NCBI GenBank assembly: GCA_020048645.1
Contig: JAIFMG010000071.1
Span: forward strand, 1-45,515
Reading direction: 5' to 3'
Length of the DNA: 45,515 nucleotides
DNA from: Bacteroidota bacterium
GTDB taxonomy: Bacteria > Bacteroidota > Bacteroidia > Bacteroidales > UBA6013
The position numbers were made by a program, and so were the translations under genes. Shown piece by piece: positions 16,526-25,172 of the stretch (within the stretch, counting starts at the first letter, position 1; every line of letters starts with the position of its first letter). The notes under the pieces are model-generated. The model saw nothing but the letters and a program-made list of their open reading frames with translations, ran no database searches and was not told where the DNA came from.

Positions 16526-16828
16526 ATGGCCCTGAGCGTTGAAACGAAGAAAATACAGGAAGAGATTCTGCATCAGATGGATGCGGCGCGTTGGAAGGGC
16601 TTCCATCTTCAACAAGGCCAGTTGATATTGACAGAGACCTACTTGGTTTTCAGATCAGTTTCAAACACTGTTGTTATAAGTAGGAATGACATTGTTAAAG
16701 CACGACACATCGGTTTCTTGAATTTGATCAAAAACGGTTTTGCTGTCCTGATGAAGACACATGATTCTTATCGGTTTCTGGTTCAGGACAAGCGGTTTTG
16801 GATGGATTTATTGAACGCAAAAACCTAG
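16526..16828 (+). CDS. Small PH/GRAM-like protein of unknown function
   Basis: This 100-residue soluble protein starts 2 bases after the cdd stop. The order KGFHLQQGQLILTETYLVFRS, VVISRNDIVKARHIG, GFAVLMKTHDSYRFLV and a final helix FWMDLLNAK matches the strand pattern of GRAM or bacterial PH domains, in which a lipid- or peptide-binding barrel is capped by a helix. The call rests on that pattern alone. It is followed after 3 bases by a four-helix membrane protein gene, suggesting that it may act at the inner membrane. Confidence 0.65.
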   Translation: MALSVETKKIQEEILHQMDAARWKGFHLQQGQLILTETYLVFRSVSNTVVISRNDIVKARHIGFLNLIKNGFAVLMKTHDSYRFLVQDKRFWMDLLNAKT

Positions 16829-16831
16829 ACG

Positions 16832-17314
16832 ATGGACAAACACATTTGGATACTATTTGCGTTGGTAGCCTCACTGAATATTCTGTTTCTCAGGAACAAG
16901 GCAATCAAGATTTACTCAAAGGAGCCTGATCGTTTTTATGGTTTCGAAACATCCATTTGGATTTTTGCAACGGTCCTGCTGGGGCCTTGGCTGGTGATGG
17001 GGGCTGGAATGCTTTCGGGATCAACCCAGACCGTTTGGGAATATCTTAATATCCGTCAAGGCGGCGTCAATGTCGTGCTATTTTGGATTCTTCCAGTCAT
17101 TATTCTGTTTTTGTTGAACTATTGGGTCTGGCAGTCTGATGATAACGCAAAATTATTTGCTGATCAGATGCAGCTTTTTGCCCGACAACGTTTGGGTGCT
17201 TCCCTATGGCATAAGCCAAACTTTTCAAGGATTTATCTGGCTATTCTTCTTGTTGGTTATACGCTTAGCCTCACTTTTTTGTGGCTAGCCAATCATTCTT
17301 CGGATTCCCTCTAA
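16832..17314 (+). CDS. Membrane protein of unknown function (four helices)
   Basis: This 160-residue protein has about four hydrophobic helices: 5-21 (IWILFALVASLNILFL), 42-62 (SIWIFATVLLGPWLVMGAGML), 82-99 (VVLFWILPVIILFLLNYW) and 135-153 (IYLAILLVGYTLSLTFLWLA). Loops are short and hydrophilic. No family is recognised. Its place between the PH-like gene (3-base gap) and a cation efflux gene (11-base gap) suggests co-expression, but no shared job can be stated from sequence. Confidence 0.7.
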   Translation: MDKHIWILFALVASLNILFLRNKAIKIYSKEPDRFYGFETSIWIFATVLLGPWLVMGAGMLSGSTQTVWEYLNIRQGGVNVVLFWILPVIILFLLNYWVWQSDDNAKLFADQMQLFARQRLGASLWHKPNFSRIYLAILLVGYTLSLTFLWLANHSSDSL

Positions 17315-17325
17315 CCGCGAATGAA

Positions 17326-18303
17326 ATGAATGAGCCAACTCAATCAGCCTCGATCAAACAGCACGTGCGCAACCAAATTATCATTAGAGCTTCCTGGATA
17401 GCGATATGGGGAAATGCTACCTTGGCCATTTTGAAATTGTCCATAGGCTTGATTTACAGTAGCTTTTCGGTTTTGGCCGACGGAATTGACTCGGCCAGTG
17501 ACATTATTGTTTCCATCATAACTCTGGTAACTGCAAAGATTGTGGCCAAGCCGCCCAACCCCAGCTATCCCTATGGTTTTCGACGTGCTGACGCCGTTGC
17601 CGCCAAGGCGCTTTCGTTTGTGATCTTCTTCGCAGGCGCCCAGTTGGCCATTTCCTCTTTTACTCGGCTTTCAGGCGAAAGTCTGGAATCGCTCCCGGAC
17701 AAGTTTACCTTCGGCGTTACCTTTTTTTCAATTATTGGGAAATTATTATTGGCTACCTATTTGCTGAAATTGGGTAAAACTTATAGCAGTTCGATGCTCA
17801 AGGCCAACGGCCTGAATATGCGAAGCGATGTAATGGTTTCCGTTTTTGTTTTGCTCGGACTGCTCCTTGGGACTTTCTTCAACTCCAGTTTGCCCGATGC
17901 GATTACTGCTTTTTTGGTCAGTCTTTGGATCATGCGCACCGCTTTTTCCATTTTCATGGAGACCAATCGAGAGCTTATGGACGGGGTAATGGATGTAGGG
18001 GTCTATGAAATTGTCTTCCAAGCAGTTTCACAAGTTGGAAGAGCTCATAATCCGCATCGTTTGCGTGTCCGACGGATTGGTGACATGCGTATTATCGCCA
18101 TAGACATTGAGGTTGACCCTTCCAAGACTGTTTTGGAGGCTCACGAAATCGCCACCGAGGTGGAATCAACAATCAAGTCGATTCTGCCCGATGTCTATGA
18201 TGTGCTTGTTCATATCGAACCCTTGGGAAATCAGCAACCCGACGAGACTTTTGGGGTAAGTTCCAACTTGTTGAAGGACATTGAAAAGACCAGAAAAAAT
18301 TGA
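17326..18303 (+). CDS. Cation diffusion facilitator transporter
   Basis: The protein is 325 residues from the ATG at 17326 (MNEPTQSASI); an earlier in-frame start at 17281 would overlap the upstream gene. Six membrane helices are followed by a cytoplasmic domain (about 215-310) with the end VEVDPSKTVLEAHEIATEVE and VLVHIEPLG. CDF proteins export divalent metals using protons. In helix 2 the D-x3-D pair is present (D55-S-A-S-D59). In helix 5 the usual H-x3-D is N164-M-R-S-D168, and the loop motif usually P-Y-G-H reads P-Y-G-F. This DD-ND site differs from zinc types and hints at manganese or iron, by inference. Its stop codon touches the stop codon of the convergent glycosyltransferase gene. 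Confidence 0.87.
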   Translation: MNEPTQSASIKQHVRNQIIIRASWIAIWGNATLAILKLSIGLIYSSFSVLADGIDSASDIIVSIITLVTAKIVAKPPNPSYPYGFRRADAVAAKALSFVIFFAGAQLAISSFTRLSGESLESLPDKFTFGVTFFSIIGKLLLATYLLKLGKTYSSSMLKANGLNMRSDVMVSVFVLLGLLLGTFFNSSLPDAITAFLVSLWIMRTAFSIFMETNRELMDGVMDVGVYEIVFQAVSQVGRAHNPHRLRVRRIGDMRIIAIDIEVDPSKTVLEAHEIATEVESTIKSILPDVYDVLVHIEPLGNQQPDETFGVSSNLLKDIEKTRKN

Positions 18304-19359
18304 TTATGCTTGGTACGAGCGCAAAGCGGCAACAAAAATTGTGGCAATGTGCTTTTGGCTGTAATGATTTAGGACGAGTTGCCTTGAATTTCGTCCAATT
18401 TCATTCATTTTGAGTGGATTTTCCATCGCCCAACGAATTTTGTTAGCGATATCTTGCGGATTGTTTGAGCTGAGAAGGATGTTGGTCTCGTTCTCAAAGA
18501 TGCGTGAAACAGGTTTCGTGTTTTTCGAAATAATACACTTTCCCATTGAGGCATAATGGAACAACTTGTTCGGAACGACTGAATCGGCCTTGATGCCTTC
18601 GCCAAAAATTCCAAGGCAAAGATCGAAACCCGCGATTACATTCGCAAGATCTTCCTGAGGGATTCTACCCATGAAGTTGACGTTTTCTAGCCTTAATTCG
18701 TTCTTTGCCAATTGCTTGATCGCATCAAATTGGAATCCGTCCCCAGCAATTTCAAACGTTACTCGCTTTTCTTGTCGAAGCAGGTTGGCCACTTGGACGA
18801 TTTTATCTACGCCTTGCAGTGGTAGAAAACTGCCATAAAAACCGATACGAAAACTCGCATGTGCTAGTTGTTGGATAGGTTTATAGTGTTCTACATTGAC
18901 ACCAACAGGTAGGACATGAATCTTTTCGCGTGGGACATTGAACTTGTCATGATAATAGTCTCGATGCTCTTCGGTGTCAGCAAAGAGCAAATCAACGTTT
19001 TTGAATGCCCCGTAATCTTTGAACCAATTCTTTATTGCTCTCAAAGAATAGGGGCGAATATTTTGTAAATCAAAGATTTTGGTCATGTATCTAGACACAA
19101 GTGGATCAAAAGCGAGTGGAACACGAGTGCTTTTTCTTATATCATTGACGTCGGCATGTCGAAAGCTCGGCAAGAAAACAAAGTCCATTCCTTCCGATGC
19201 CATGGCTACTTTCTTTCTGTCTATGCGGCTCTCAATGGGAAGTGGCAATTCTATTAGCCTGACCTCTTGTAGCTCTCGGAGGCCTTGCAAAAGCACAGTA
19301 GTTCGGTTGTAGTCCGTCTCGTAACGACCAGTTACCAATATTTTTATCTGTTTTTGCAT
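18304..19359 (-). CDS. GT4-type glycosyltransferase
   Basis: This 351-residue cytosolic or membrane-associated enzyme has the GT-B fold. The C-terminal half shows FRIGFYGSFLPLQGVDKIVQ (nucleotide-sugar domain start), VTFEIAGDGFQFDAIKQLA, VNFMGRIPQEDLANVIAGFD and VVPNKLFHYASMGKCII, in which the usual E-x7-E of GT4 enzymes is replaced by a shifted K-x2-x-Y pattern typical of a subset. The N-terminal half (DYNRTTVLLQGLRELQEVRL) is the acceptor side. The acceptor and sugar are unknown. It begins 3 bases after dnaX ends and so is probably co-transcribed with it, an odd pairing. There is no terminator between it and the convergent CDF gene. Confidence 0.82.
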   Translation of the reverse strand: MQKQIKILVTGRYETDYNRTTVLLQGLRELQEVRLIELPLPIESRIDRKKVAMASEGMDFVFLPSFRHADVNDIRKSTRVPLAFDPLVSRYMTKIFDLQNIRPYSLRAIKNWFKDYGAFKNVDLLFADTEEHRDYYHDKFNVPREKIHVLPVGVNVEHYKPIQQLAHASFRIGFYGSFLPLQGVDKIVQVANLLRQEKRVTFEIAGDGFQFDAIKQLAKNELRLENVNFMGRIPQEDLANVIAGFDLCLGIFGEGIKADSVVPNKLFHYASMGKCIISKNTKPVSRIFENETNILLSSNNPQDIANKIRWAMENPLKMNEIGRNSRQLVLNHYSQKHIATIFVAALRSYQA

Positions 19360-19362
19360 ATC

Positions 19363-21087
19363 TCAAAGATCAAGTTTGAAACGTTCGCGGATGGTTTCGG
19401 CGAGTGGAAATTTTTCTGCCAAGAAGCCATATTTCTCACTTTGTGTATAGAGTGTTTTTTTCTTTGGCGCTTCAGCAACTACTGGCCTCGCATTGAGGGT
19501 GTCGTTCTCGAGAACATCTCTTAGGAACAGCACTATTGGTTCCCGATAGCTGTCAAATTGATCAAATTGGACACGGTTCGTGAGTTGAAATTCAACCAGT
19601 TCGTTTTCAATTTTCTTCACGACCCAACTTCCAAGCATTGTATAAAGCCGGGTGTTCGTTTTCTGGTTTTCCCTATACGTTTTCCATGCGCTATCGAGCT
19701 GCTTTTCATCGAATGGTTTTGAGCGATTGGATGTCGGATTCTCAGTCTTTTGTGCTTCTTGCTTGTTAACCAGTGGCTTGCCGCTCAAGGCATCGCTGAT
19801 TTTGGGCATATTGCCGATGATTCTTTCACGAATGGAGCTTTTTTCGGGGCTGGGTGTCGAGCTAGGGCTTGCTTGCTCTTGGGTTTTGGCGGTAGGCTGC
19901 GCATTGGGGATAGCGGAAGCCTGCAGGGCATTGCTTACCCGCGCCTGCTGGAGATGTTCTTTCGCATTGAGCAATGCCTGTTTTTCTTGCATTTCCCGCA
20001 AGATATTGGCCATGTTCATCAGTGCGATTTCAACATGAAGTCGCTGGTTTTTGCTCTGTTTGTATCCTGTGTCGCACTTGCTGGCGATTTCGATTGCCTT
20101 GTAGAGAAATTCAAGTGAGCAATCGGTGGTTTGTTTTTGGTAGCGATCCCGAATACTCGCGCCAACTTCCAGCAGGCTTAGGGTTTGTGGGTCTTGGCAT
20201 ACCAGCAAGTCTCGGAAGTGGGAGCTCAGCCCTGCGACAAAGTTGTGGCCATCAAAGCCGTGGTGGATGATGTCATTGAAAACCAGAAGGCTGCTCGCAA
20301 TGTCTCCTCGCAGGAAGCCATCAACTAGCCGAAAGTAGTACTCATAATCGAGCACGTTGAGGTTGTTGATGGTCTGTTGATAGGTGATTCTGCCGCCTGA
20401 AAAACTGACAACCTGGTCAAAAATAGACAATGCATCCCGCATCCCGCCATCAGCCTTTTGCGCGATGATGTTTAGTGCGTCTTCTTCGGCGAAAACATTC
20501 TCACTTAGGGCTACATATTTGAGATGTCCAACGATGTCTTGTACCTGAATCCGGTTAAAGTCAAAAATTTGGCAACGCGAGAGGATGGTCGGTAGAATCT
20601 TGTGCTTTTCGGTCGTGGCCAGCACGAAGAGGGCATGCCTGGGTGGTTCTTCCAAGGTTTTGAGAAAGGCGTTGAATGCCGCCGAAGAAAGCATGTGTAC
20701 CTCGTCGATGATGTAAACGCTATATTGTCCCATTTGTGGAGGAATTCGCACTTGCTCTATCAAAGATCGAATGTCTTCGACAGAGTTGTTCGAGGCCGCG
20801 TCAAGTTCGTGGATGTTGTAGGATCGGGATTGGTTGAAGCCTTTGCAAGAATCGCAGTTGTCGCAGGGTTCCATTTCTGGAGTTGGGGACATGCAGTTGA
20901 CCGTTTTGGCGAAAATGCGTGCGCAAGTGGTCTTGCCAACTCCACGAGGGCCGCAAAAAAGATATGCGTGCGCAAGATGTTGGTTGGATATTGCGTTTTT
21001 GAGTGTATTGGTGATTGACTCTTGCCCGACGACAGTCCGAAATGTCGCTGGTCGGTATTTTCTGGCCGATACAATGAAGTGTTCCAT
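19363..21087 (-). CDS. dnaX: DNA polymerase III gamma/tau subunit
   Basis: This 574-residue clamp-loader ATPase drives loading of the sliding clamp in replication. Walker A is G-P-R-G-V-G-K-T at 46-53, and the zinc module has Cys65, Cys75, Cys78 and Cys81 (EPCDNCDSC). Walker B and its neighbours read YIIDEVHMLS (125-134), and the sensor-1 and arginine-finger part reads LATTEKHKILPTILSRCQIF. The lid and collar domains follow up to about 370, then a low-complexity P/S/T/Q linker (about 390-450) and a C-terminal tau-like domain (about 460-574). No A-rich frameshift site was found, so a gamma form is not predicted. A promoter lies at 21115-21145. The glycosyltransferase follows after 3 bases. Confidence 0.96.
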   Translation of the reverse strand: MEHFIVSARKYRPATFRTVVGQESITNTLKNAISNQHLAHAYLFCGPRGVGKTTCARIFAKTVNCMSPTPEMEPCDNCDSCKGFNQSRSYNIHELDAASNNSVEDIRSLIEQVRIPPQMGQYSVYIIDEVHMLSSAAFNAFLKTLEEPPRHALFVLATTEKHKILPTILSRCQIFDFNRIQVQDIVGHLKYVALSENVFAEEDALNIIAQKADGGMRDALSIFDQVVSFSGGRITYQQTINNLNVLDYEYYFRLVDGFLRGDIASSLLVFNDIIHHGFDGHNFVAGLSSHFRDLLVCQDPQTLSLLEVGASIRDRYQKQTTDCSLEFLYKAIEIASKCDTGYKQSKNQRLHVEIALMNMANILREMQEKQALLNAKEHLQQARVSNALQASAIPNAQPTAKTQEQASPSSTPSPEKSSIRERIIGNMPKISDALSGKPLVNKQEAQKTENPTSNRSKPFDEKQLDSAWKTYRENQKTNTRLYTMLGSWVVKKIENELVEFQLTNRVQFDQFDSYREPIVLFLRDVLENDTLNARPVVAEAPKKKTLYTQSEKYGFLAEKFPLAETIRERFKLDL

Positions 21088-21114
21088 GTCTTGCTGCTTG
21101 TGTTGAGCTAGACG

Positions 21115-21145
21115 CGAAGATAGAAAAGCCTGGCTTGCCTCAAAA
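21115..21145 (-). promoter_or_regulatory. Promoter of dnaX
   Basis: On the minus strand TTTTG (21141-21145) is followed after 18 bases by TATCTTCG (21115-21122), one base off TAnnTTTG. Predicted transcription start is near 21108, giving a leader of about 20 bases before the dnaX ATG. Confidence 0.5.
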
Positions 21146-21269
21146 TCTCATGTCGCGTTTCCTTGTCTGCCTTCTTCCTTTTCGCATTCCGTAAATTGTC
21201 GATTTTCGAATAGCTTGATATTATCATGTCAAATTTTATTATATTGGCAAAAACAAAAACAATCTTGGT

Positions 21270-21848
21270 ATGCCACATTCTGGAACCCGCTCCGTGCTCG
21301 ATTTGAACGTTACGGCCCCCAGCTTTGACCTAAATGACATTTTCAACCGACGGATTCGCTTGGAGGACTATCGAGGAAAACGAGTGCTCCTTGGCTTCTT
21401 TCGCCATGCCGGATGCCCTTTTTGCAATTTGAGGGTGCATTATTTGCTGAAGGAGCATCAAAAATTGCAAGCCAAAAACATGGCGATGATTTTCTTTTTC
21501 GAGTCTGCTTCTGACATTCTTCTCCGCAGCACTTTCCATAAAAATGTTTCTCCTATTCCCTTGATTGCTGATCCTGATAAGCTTTGGTATCAGACATATG
21601 GAATTGAGAACTCTGCGGCGAAATCCCTCAAGAGCCACCTGACGAAATTCATCAAAACAGCCATTGAGGCAAAAAAGCACAAACTTCCTTTTCACATGAT
21701 GTCCGGCAAGGAATCCATCAACACCATTCCAGCCGAGTTTTTGCTCGATGAGGACCTAATCATTCGCAAGATTCACTATGCCGAGGGACTGGCCGACCGA
21801 TTCAGCATGGAAGAAATCTATGCCTTTGCCGAAGTTTCAAAGCCTTGA
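21270..21848 (+). CDS. Peroxiredoxin-like (AhpC/TSA family) protein
   Basis: This 192-residue thioredoxin-fold protein has APSFDLNDIFNRRIRLEDYRGKRVLLGFF, the typical opening of AhpC/TSA proteins. It carries a C-x-x-C pair at Cys49 and Cys52 (HAGCPFCNLRV) in place of the T-x-x-C of classical peroxiredoxins. The rest (IPLIADPDKLWYQTYGIE, PAEFLLDEDLIIRKIHYAEGL) is the standard order of strands. It lacks a signal peptide and is probably cytosolic. The C-P-F-C site suggests a disulfide reductase or peroxide-reducing role, which is inference. It stands alone between divergent dnaX and the kinase gene. Confidence 0.85.
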   Translation: MPHSGTRSVLDLNVTAPSFDLNDIFNRRIRLEDYRGKRVLLGFFRHAGCPFCNLRVHYLLKEHQKLQAKNMAMIFFFESASDILLRSTFHKNVSPIPLIADPDKLWYQTYGIENSAAKSLKSHLTKFIKTAIEAKKHKLPFHMMSGKESINTIPAEFLLDEDLIIRKIHYAEGLADRFSMEEIYAFAEVSKP

Positions 21849-21996
21849 CCCCGAAATGCCTGCCCTCATTTCTCCGCGAGGGATGTTTCATTGTGGTTTT
21901 TCAAATGGCACAAAGTGCTGAAATTCATTACTTTAGAATTTTCATTTTATTATTTTCCGCAGAATAACGCAGAGCGAATGGGGTAACGTTCGCAAA

Positions 21997-24513
21997 ATGG
22001 CCAAAAGTGTTTTTCTTTGGGAGAAGAAAGTCTTCAAGCGAAGCCGCAGAACCGCCAACGCAACTAGCCCCATGACCGAGCAGGATAAACTCGAACAAAA
22101 GCGAAAAGCCTTCAAGAATCTGTCTTTGGATTCGGAGACTTTGTTCGACATGGTGCAGGACTTGCAGCAGAAGGTTCGCGAGCTTGAACGAGACCGAAAC
22201 GAATACGGTGATTTGTTTGATTTGGCTCCCGTGAGTTACATGACCCTTGACGAGGCGGGCGCAATCGTGGATGCGAACTACGCCGCGGCAAGGCTTCTCG
22301 CGCACGAGCGCTACGAGCTCGCTGGAATATGTTTTTTTGATTTTGTGCCCCTGGAAATCTTGAAGGCATTCAAGGATTTCTACGCGCAAATGTTTAATAG
22401 CCAAGGTGAAGGTTCTCAAGAAATTGAGTTGCTCGTTGGCAACGGAAAGCGAGTCGAGGTCGCATTTGATTGCTTTGTGAACAAGGGAATGGCCAGGCGT
22501 GAAGACAAATGTTTTGTAACTCTTCGCAGCCTTGAAACATTTCGTACTCGTATCGGTGAACTGCAAAAGCAGAACGGCGAATTGGAACGCAAACTGCAAG
22601 AGCAATCCGCTCGGCTGCTTGAGACCCAACGAACGGCAAGAACCTTGATGGATGCCCCTGGCGATACCTTGTTTATGACCGATCAGCATGGTTTTTTGCT
22701 CGATGTCAACGAAACACTTGCCGATGAGTTCGACTTGAGGCCAGACGAGATGACGGGCAGGAGCATTTTTGACTTTTTCCCAGAGGAATCCGCTACTTTC
22801 AGAATGGCGAAAATCCGTGAAGTTTTCGAGACTGGCAAGGCCGTTCGTTTTGAAGAGCAAAATAAAGGAACTTTTCGAGATACCATTATCTCGCCCATCT
22901 TCAATGCTCAGAATGAGGTCAAAAGAGTTTCGGTATATACTTATGACATCGCCGAGCAAAGCCGTGTCGCGAAGAAAATTGAGCGCAATTACTTGACGCA
23001 GGAGCTGCTCACCAATGCTGCTTTTCTGCTTTTGGACCTCGAGGATTTCAGAATCAAGATTAACACTCTGCTTTCATTGCTGGGCAAACACATTAAGGCA
23101 AGCAGGGTTTACCTAGCCCAGACGGACCCGCTGGCCAAACAAATCAAAGGCGTTTTTGAATGGACAGCTCCTGGCATAACAGAAAGCCAGCTCGACATGG
23201 CATCGATTTCGCCCCGCGAGCAGATTCCTAGTTTGCACAAAGGTCTGATTCAGAATGGGATATATTTTGCGGCCCAGACCAGTGACGTATCGCGCGACAT
23301 GGCCCGTTGGCTTGAAATCAACAATGTGAAATCTGCATTGTTCCTACCCATCAGCACCCGCGAGGCATTTGCTGGTTGGTTGGCGCTCGACGATTGCAAT
23401 GAAAATCGAGTATGGGACAAGTCAGAAATTGAGATGCTCAAGACTGTTTCTGTCTTGTTGTCGAACGCTTTTGACAGAATTACCCTTGAGCAGGAGTTGC
23501 GAGAAAGTGAGCACAAGTTTCGCAATTTGTTCAACAACAGCAGTGACGCAATTTTTATCATTGACTTCGGTTTGCACTTTGTTGAAGCGAACCAAACCGC
23601 GATCAGCAACTTTGGCTACAACCGAACCGAGCTGCTTAAAACCAAGGCCAAGAACATCATTCTCAACAAATTCCTGGATCGAATGGATGACAAGGCCATC
23701 ACTCTGAGCGAGGCAGAGCGCACTATTTTCGACTATGCGGTGGCCAAGGATGGCAAAATCATTCCAGCGGAAATTTTCACCAAGGTGATTCGCTACAATG
23801 ACTCTGAAGCTATCTTGTTCATTGTCAAGGATATATCCGATACGAGCCATACCGAGGGAAAAATTGTCCGGGCTGTCATTGAAGCCGAGGAGAAGGAGAA
23901 GAAGCGCTTCGCCAAGGATTTGCACGACGGATTGGGTCCATTGCTTTCCAGCATAAAGCTCTATCTTTCTGTCTTGGCCAAGACCAAAGAGGAGAGCAAA
24001 AAAGAGGAAGCCGCTCGCAAGACCTTGGAAATCATTGATGAAGCCATAGCCAGTATCAAAGAGATTTCCAACAACATGAGCCCGCACGTGCTTTCCAATT
24101 TCGGTTTGGCCGCGGCCATCAAATCCTTTTGCAACCGCATCAACGGTACGAAGGCAGTTGAAATCATCTTCAATTCCAACATGCTTGAAAAGCGAATCGA
24201 CCACAATGTCGAAGTCATTCTGTTTCGGGTAGCTGAAGAGATGGTTCACAACACAATAAAACACGCTAAGGCGAGCAGCATACAGATCAACTTGAACCTG
24301 GAGGCAAACACCATTACACTTATCTACTTGGATGACGGTGTCGGATTCGACATGGGCAGCATCCTTGAGGAGAAGCGCAACGGAATGGGCTTGTCCAACA
24401 TTTTCAATCGTGTGGAATCAATTCGTGGCAAATATGTTATCAACACTGGCAAGGGAAAGGGAATGAAAGCCAAGATAGAGGTGGACTTGGCCAGTGTCAT
24501 GAGGATGTTCTGA
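21997..24513 (+). CDS. Orphan hybrid PAS/GAF sensor histidine kinase (HisKA_3 type)
   Basis: This 838-residue soluble kinase has no membrane helix. Order: coiled coil (45-70, DMVQDLQQKVRELERDRNEY), PAS 1 (about 72-185, DLFDLAPVSYMTLDEAGAIV), coiled coil (185-215), PAS 2 (about 218-325), GAF (about 340-500), PAS 3 (about 510-625), then the histidine-kinase core. The phosphoacceptor is His643 in KKRFAKDLHDGLGPLLSSIK, the NarX/DesK-type dimerisation domain. The ATPase part has EEMVHNTIKHAKAS, YLDDGVGFD and NGMGLSNIFNRVESI. Such kinases normally pair with a LuxR-type response regulator, but none is adjacent; the LuxR-type protein at 7280 lacks a receiver. A start at 22072 (MTEQDKLEQ) is an alternative. 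It ends at a shared terminator. Confidence 0.9.
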   Translation: MAKSVFLWEKKVFKRSRRTANATSPMTEQDKLEQKRKAFKNLSLDSETLFDMVQDLQQKVRELERDRNEYGDLFDLAPVSYMTLDEAGAIVDANYAAARLLAHERYELAGICFFDFVPLEILKAFKDFYAQMFNSQGEGSQEIELLVGNGKRVEVAFDCFVNKGMARREDKCFVTLRSLETFRTRIGELQKQNGELERKLQEQSARLLETQRTARTLMDAPGDTLFMTDQHGFLLDVNETLADEFDLRPDEMTGRSIFDFFPEESATFRMAKIREVFETGKAVRFEEQNKGTFRDTIISPIFNAQNEVKRVSVYTYDIAEQSRVAKKIERNYLTQELLTNAAFLLLDLEDFRIKINTLLSLLGKHIKASRVYLAQTDPLAKQIKGVFEWTAPGITESQLDMASISPREQIPSLHKGLIQNGIYFAAQTSDVSRDMARWLEINNVKSALFLPISTREAFAGWLALDDCNENRVWDKSEIEMLKTVSVLLSNAFDRITLEQELRESEHKFRNLFNNSSDAIFIIDFGLHFVEANQTAISNFGYNRTELLKTKAKNIILNKFLDRMDDKAITLSEAERTIFDYAVAKDGKIIPAEIFTKVIRYNDSEAILFIVKDISDTSHTEGKIVRAVIEAEEKEKKRFAKDLHDGLGPLLSSIKLYLSVLAKTKEESKKEEAARKTLEIIDEAIASIKEISNNMSPHVLSNFGLAAAIKSFCNRINGTKAVEIIFNSNMLEKRIDHNVEVILFRVAEEMVHNTIKHAKASSIQINLNLEANTITLIYLDDGVGFDMGSILEEKRNGMGLSNIFNRVESIRGKYVINTGKGKGMKAKIEVDLASVMRMF

Positions 24514-24533
24514 TGCTTTTCCTTTTCCCATAA

Positions 24534-24572
24534 AAACAAAGCGAAACCAGCAGTGCTGATTTCGCTTTTGTC
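24534..24572. terminator. Bidirectional terminator between the sensor kinase and DUF937-like genes
   Basis: Stem ACAAAGCGAAA-x-CAGCA pairs with CTG-x-TTTCGCTTTTGT, with T-rich flanks on both strands (TTTTGTCC on plus, GTTTTTATG on minus). The two flanking genes converge on it. Confidence 0.75.
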
Positions 24573-24591
24573 CTTGAAAAATGCCGTTGGT

Positions 24592-25083
24592 TCAACCAAA
24601 CATTTTGCCCAAGCCGCCGAGCAGTCCTCCGCCAGGGTTGCCGGAACCGCCGCCCATGAATCCCTTGAGCATCCCTGTGATGGCGTTGTCGCCCCCCATA
24701 CCCAACATGGACATCAAGCCGCTTTCGTTCTCGGCTTGGCCGGTTTCGCTCGATCCGAATTTTTGCATCAGGAACGGCGTGGCCATGTCGCTGATCATCT
24801 TGGCCTTATCCTGGCCAAATCCCAATTTTGAAATCAAGTTGGAAACGAAGTTGCCTGCGAAAGCCTGGTAAATCGGATTCGACGCGTTGGGCTTGTCTTG
24901 TCCGTTGAACAGGTTCATCACGCCGCTGAGGTTGCCGCCGAGGACTTGGTCTTTCAGGCTGTCCATCATCGAGTCTTTGGCGACGTCCATCGTCTGCTCG
25001 ACTTGGTTGGAGCTCAGGTTGGCTTGCGATTGCAATTGGCCGCCGAGTTTTTCTTTGGCCATGGACATAAGTTGGTCTAACAT
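24592..25083 (-). CDS. DUF937-like protein
   Basis: This 163-residue protein starts MLDQLMSMAKEKLGGQLQ, a start typical of small alpha-helical DUF937-type proteins, and has the central helix pattern SNPIYQAFAGNFVSNLISKLGF followed by AKMISDMATPFLMQKF. The C-terminal third is glycine- and methionine-rich (MLGMGGDNAITGMLKGFMGG, GNPGGGLLGGLGKMFG), probably flexible or membrane-adhering. No catalytic motif is seen and the function is unknown. It is a single gene with its own hairpin at the 3' end. Confidence 0.65.
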   Translation of the reverse strand: MLDQLMSMAKEKLGGQLQSQANLSSNQVEQTMDVAKDSMMDSLKDQVLGGNLSGVMNLFNGQDKPNASNPIYQAFAGNFVSNLISKLGFGQDKAKMISDMATPFLMQKFGSSETGQAENESGLMSMLGMGGDNAITGMLKGFMGGGSGNPGGGLLGGLGKMFG

Positions 25084-25172
25084 ATCTGATTTTTTTGGGT
25101 GAAAAATTTTATTGGCTGATCAAAGATAGTCAAAATGCAACCATCATGACATTTTTTGCTGCATCAAGATCC

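Noticed and set aside
19363-21087. Programmed frameshift producing a short gamma form of DnaX
   Set aside because: No slippery A-run with a stem-loop was seen in the linker region; only the long form is predicted.
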